Under the pieces are notes generated by a model, which worked only from the letters and a program-made list of their open reading frames with translations, was not told where the DNA came from and made no database searches. The translations under genes were made by a program, and so were the position numbers. This document shows positions 6,719-7,968 of a DNA stretch of 7,968 nucleotides, piece after piece. How positions within the stretch are numbered: the first letter of the stretch is position 1; every line of letters starts with the position of its first letter. The stretch is from Planctomycetota bacterium (lineage in GTDB: Bacteria > Planctomycetota > Planctomycetia > Gemmatales > Gemmataceae), in contig JAGWVO010000161.1 of assembly GCA_018970845.1 (NCBI GenBank), positions 1 through 7,968 on the forward strand, read 5' to 3'.

Positions 6719-7429
6719 CTAGGAGGCCGTCGCGACGGGAACCAGCCTGGGCCGGGGCAACACGACCCCTACGATACCGCCATGGCGGTGGGCAAGCTGG
6801 TTGAAGCTCATGCGCAAAAAAGCCGTCAGCGACGGATCGGGTTTCTCCGCCAGCCAGATGCGCGCCAAGGCCGCCATATGGGCATCGTACCTCGATTGGC
6901 TGCCGGTGTGGGCGTGGCAACGGCCGGGATGGCGCCTGAGGTCGCCGTTGAACCTTGGATGGATGTGATAAAGTTCGTGAAAAATGGTGACCATTTTCTC
7001 GTCGAACGATTGGTCCATGAACCGGGGAAGGCAGAAAGTCAGGTGGTAGAGCATTTCCACCCCGTCAACCTGATGCCTTTGCACCTGATACGACCGGCCA
7101 TCGCGATCCACATGGATGCCGCCATTGGGAAATCGCAGCGGGGTGACCCGCGCCTGCAGCCCGTACCGGGTTGTGGCCCGCGCGAAACTGACTCCCACCA
7201 GGATTCTCGATGAATCGACATGTTGGAATTCGGGGCAACCTTCGCCGATGGCTCCCACCAGGCGGCTCATCGCATGACAAAAATCAAATGGTTGGTCCTC
7301 CGGCCCGGTTTCGCGCCACGGTGGCGCCGGAAGCAGCGGTTCCGATAGCGCCTTGAGGCAGCGACGCCTCAGGGCCTTGCGTCCCGGGCCGGTTCCCCAG
7401 TGAAAAATGAGAGGCAGCGGGGAATTCAT
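6719..7429 (-). CDS. Putative HExxH metallopeptidase-like protein of unknown function
   Basis: A 236-aa protein that I cannot assign to a named family. The region FDEKMVTIFHELYHIHPRF (142-160) has a zincin-type HELYH motif (His151, Glu152, His155), preceded by a hydrophobic helix-like stretch as expected for a metal site. It is followed by an Arg/His-rich block (GDLRRHPGRCHAHTGS, 162-177) that could supply further metal ligands or bind nucleic acid. An upstream strand VTPLRFPNGG and YQVQRHQVDG suggest a mixed alpha/beta domain. No signal peptide or membrane segment is seen. The start at 7429 has AGG 8 nt upstream; in-frame ATGs at 7447, 7474 and 7480 are alternatives, and the frame beyond them lacks coding character and overlaps the divergent lipoprotein. 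It lies 38 nt upstream of the dehydratase on the same strand and may head that operon. Peptidase activity is inferred only from the motif. Confidence 0.75.
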   Translation of the reverse strand: MNSPLPLIFHWGTGPGRKALRRRCLKALSEPLLPAPPWRETGPEDQPFDFCHAMSRLVGAIGEGCPEFQHVDSSRILVGVSFARATTRYGLQARVTPLRFPNGGIHVDRDGRSYQVQRHQVDGVEMLYHLTFCLPRFMDQSFDEKMVTIFHELYHIHPRFNGDLRRHPGRCHAHTGSQSRYDAHMAALARIWLAEKPDPSLTAFLRMSFNQLAHRHGGIVGVVLPRPRLVPVATAS

Positions 7430-7545
7430 CGAAATAACCTGAATCATCGGAAAGATCGGCTCAAGCCGAGCCATCCGCATGGCCGATATTTTCCAAAGAC
7501 TCACTTCCGGTGCAAGCCGGTGCGGACGATTTCCCGAGGTGTGCC
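7430..7545. promoter_or_regulatory. Divergent intergenic region, likely holding both promoters
   Basis: This gap lies between the divergent metallopeptidase and lipoprotein starts. It holds a dyad, CGGCT-CA-AGCCG (7457-7468), and a 7-bp direct repeat CCGGTGC (7507-7513 and 7517-7523) spaced one helical turn apart. On the - strand TTGCAC (7510-7515) and GAAAAT (7488-7493), 16 nt apart, form a weak sigma70-like pair that would give a leader of about 50 nt for the start at 7429. No convincing + strand promoter was seen. The elements are weak individually; the placement is what supports them. Confidence 0.35.
7536..7540 (+). promoter_or_regulatory. Shine-Dalgarno of the small lipoprotein
   Basis: GAGGT sits 5 nt before the ATG at 7546. 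It decides the start: the in-frame ATG at 7510 has no such site and would put 12 unrelated residues before the signal peptide. Confidence 0.6.
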
Positions 7546-7773
7546 ATGGCACGGAAAGCAATCGTGTGGCTTGGGTTGGGTTTGGCGGTTGCCGTTCCAG
7601 CCATCTCCGGATGCCAGACCCATGTGGGCGGCATGACATTGCCTTCGGCGATGTACCTGGAACATCCGCCCCAGTACATTCCTCCGAGCCCTCCCTTCGC
7701 CCATACCCGTGAGTTGGCCCAGCAGGAGGAGATCGCGGCCCGTCCGGCGCCAGGCGCCGTTCCCGGTCGCTGA
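7546..7773 (+). CDS. Small lipoprotein (75 aa) of a type I associate with planctomycetes
   Basis: The start at 7546 has GAGGT 5 nt upstream. The N-terminus is a classic lipoprotein signal: MARK, a hydrophobic core (AIVWLGLGLAVAVPA), then the lipobox ISGC with Cys23 as the lipidation site. The mature part is only about 53 residues: GGMTLPSAMYLEHPPQYIPP at 28-47, a Pro-rich SPPF, a short charged helix-like stretch RELAQQEEIAA, and a Pro/Ala/Gly tail. I recall similar small proteins with the MTLPS...YLxHPPQY signature from planctomycete genomes but know of no function. It probably sits in the cell envelope, too small to be an enzyme. It is followed by a hairpin with a T-run, so it may be a single-gene transcript. 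Confidence 0.78.
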   Translation: MARKAIVWLGLGLAVAVPAISGCQTHVGGMTLPSAMYLEHPPQYIPPSPPFAHTRELAQQEEIAARPAPGAVPGR

Positions 7774-7801
7774 AACTTCGGCAGCAAATCCGGTTGTACC
7801 G

Positions 7802-7843
7802 ACCTCCCGTCGGGGTCATGCTGACCTTGGCCGGGAGGTTTTT
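7802..7843 (+). terminator. Intrinsic-terminator-like hairpin after the lipoprotein gene
   Basis: ACCTCCCG (7802-7809) pairs with CGGGAGGT (7832-7839) as a perfect 8-bp stem, followed at once by five T (7839-7843). The 22-nt loop contains a second small hairpin, GGTCA-TGC-TGACC (7814-7826). It starts 28 nt after the lipoprotein stop, the right place to end that transcript. The 3' arm also contains the ribosome binding site of the next gene, so it may act as an attenuator or as a translation block rather than as a simple terminator. Confidence 0.72.
7834..7838 (+). promoter_or_regulatory. Shine-Dalgarno of the last gene, inside the hairpin arm
   Basis: GGAGG lies 7 nt before the ATG at 7846 and is wholly within the descending arm of the preceding hairpin. 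The T-run serves as the spacer. When the stem forms, the ribosome binding site is paired. Confidence 0.6.
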
Positions 7844-7845
7844 CC

Positions 7846-7968
7846 ATGCATCCAGTTGTCCAAGTGCTCATCATTGCCGGTGTTTCGCTGGCCTCCTTGT
7901 GCCTTGTCATGCTCGCCTTTCGGCTGTTTTCCCCGGTTCCCGCCGGCTTGGGAGGCCCGGAGGGGTTG
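7846..7968 (+). CDS. Membrane-anchored protein, N-terminal fragment (possibly DUF1499)
   Basis: Forty-one codons are open to the window end. The ATG at 7846 has GGAGG 7 nt upstream. The product begins MHPVVQVLIIAGVSLASLCL and continues hydrophobic to about residue 25, so it carries one N-terminal membrane segment or an uncleaved signal anchor. It then reads FRLFSPVPAGLGGPEGL. The run of a basic/hydrophobic anchor and then P-x-x-LG-x-x-x-G-L resembles the start of DUF1499 proteins, in which a PCPxSPNCVS motif usually follows, but that part is outside the window. Real gene: likely. Family: tentative. Confidence 0.55.
   Translation, partial: MHPVVQVLIIAGVSLASLCLVMLAFRLFSPVPAGLGGPEGL

Noticed and set aside
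4665..6722. Long + strand open frame (685 codons) opposite the dehydratase
   Set aside because: It is antisense to a full-length, clearly homologous YjhG-type gene; its translation is Gly/Arg/His/Asp-rich low-complexity text with no recognisable domain, as expected for a shadow frame in GC-rich DNA.
6681..6920. N-terminal extension of the dehydratase to an upstream ATG
   Set aside because: The extra 80 residues lack homology to YjhG, are Arg/Pro/Gly-rich, and overlap the 3' end of the metallopeptidase-like gene.
7430..7819. N-terminal extension of the metallopeptidase-like protein to position 7819
   Set aside because: It would run antisense through the whole lipoprotein gene and part of the terminator hairpin; the residues look like non-coding translation. 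A modest extension to 7480 remains possible.
1..7968. tRNA, rRNA, CRISPR array, insertion sequence, toxin-antitoxin or phage defence genes
   Set aside because: Read through on both strands; no regularly spaced repeats, no terminal inverted repeats with a transposase, and no matching protein were seen.

Overview
This is a high-G+C (by eye about 60-65%), gene-dense bacterial window. I infer a planctomycete: a 7-bladed lactonase and a secreted-type isochorismatase-family protein sit next to a formaldehyde-activating-enzyme (Fae) homologue, and a Tat-exported DmfA2-like protein and a small HPPQY-type lipoprotein are close by. No rRNA, tRNA, CRISPR array, insertion sequence or phage gene was seen. 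The phylum is an inference from gene content and protein style, not from a marker gene.

Left block, + strand (2-1875): the C-terminal part of a YkgB/6-phosphogluconolactonase-type beta-propeller lactonase, cut by the window edge. It is joined by an ATGA stop/start overlap to an isochorismatase-family cysteine hydrolase. A strong AAGGAG ribosome binding site 24 nt further on starts a Fae homologue. The three look like one transcript.

Middle block, - strand (7429 down to 1929), converging on Fae: an HExxH metallopeptidase-like protein, then a YjhG/YagF-type (D-xylonate) dehydratase, an NHS-family (NupG-like) MFS transporter, and a Tat-exported protein related to the large subunit of N,N-dimethylformamidase. 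Gaps are 38, 28 and 26 nt, so this is probably one operon. The convergent 53-nt gap at 1876-1928 holds several GC-rich inverted repeats.

Right block, + strand (7546-7968): a 75-aa lipoprotein diverges from the metallopeptidase. It is followed by a hairpin with a T-run, and then by the start of a membrane-anchored protein that runs off the window. The Shine-Dalgarno of this last gene lies inside the 3' arm of the hairpin.

Taken together the window looks like a catabolic neighbourhood. Sugar-acid chemistry is represented by the lactonase, the aldonate dehydratase and the transporter. C-N bond hydrolysis and C1 chemistry are represented by the DmfA2-like protein, the isochorismatase-like hydrolase and Fae. 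The most notable single point is that the Fae homologue carries Glu where, in my alignment from memory, the catalytic His of Fae is expected.
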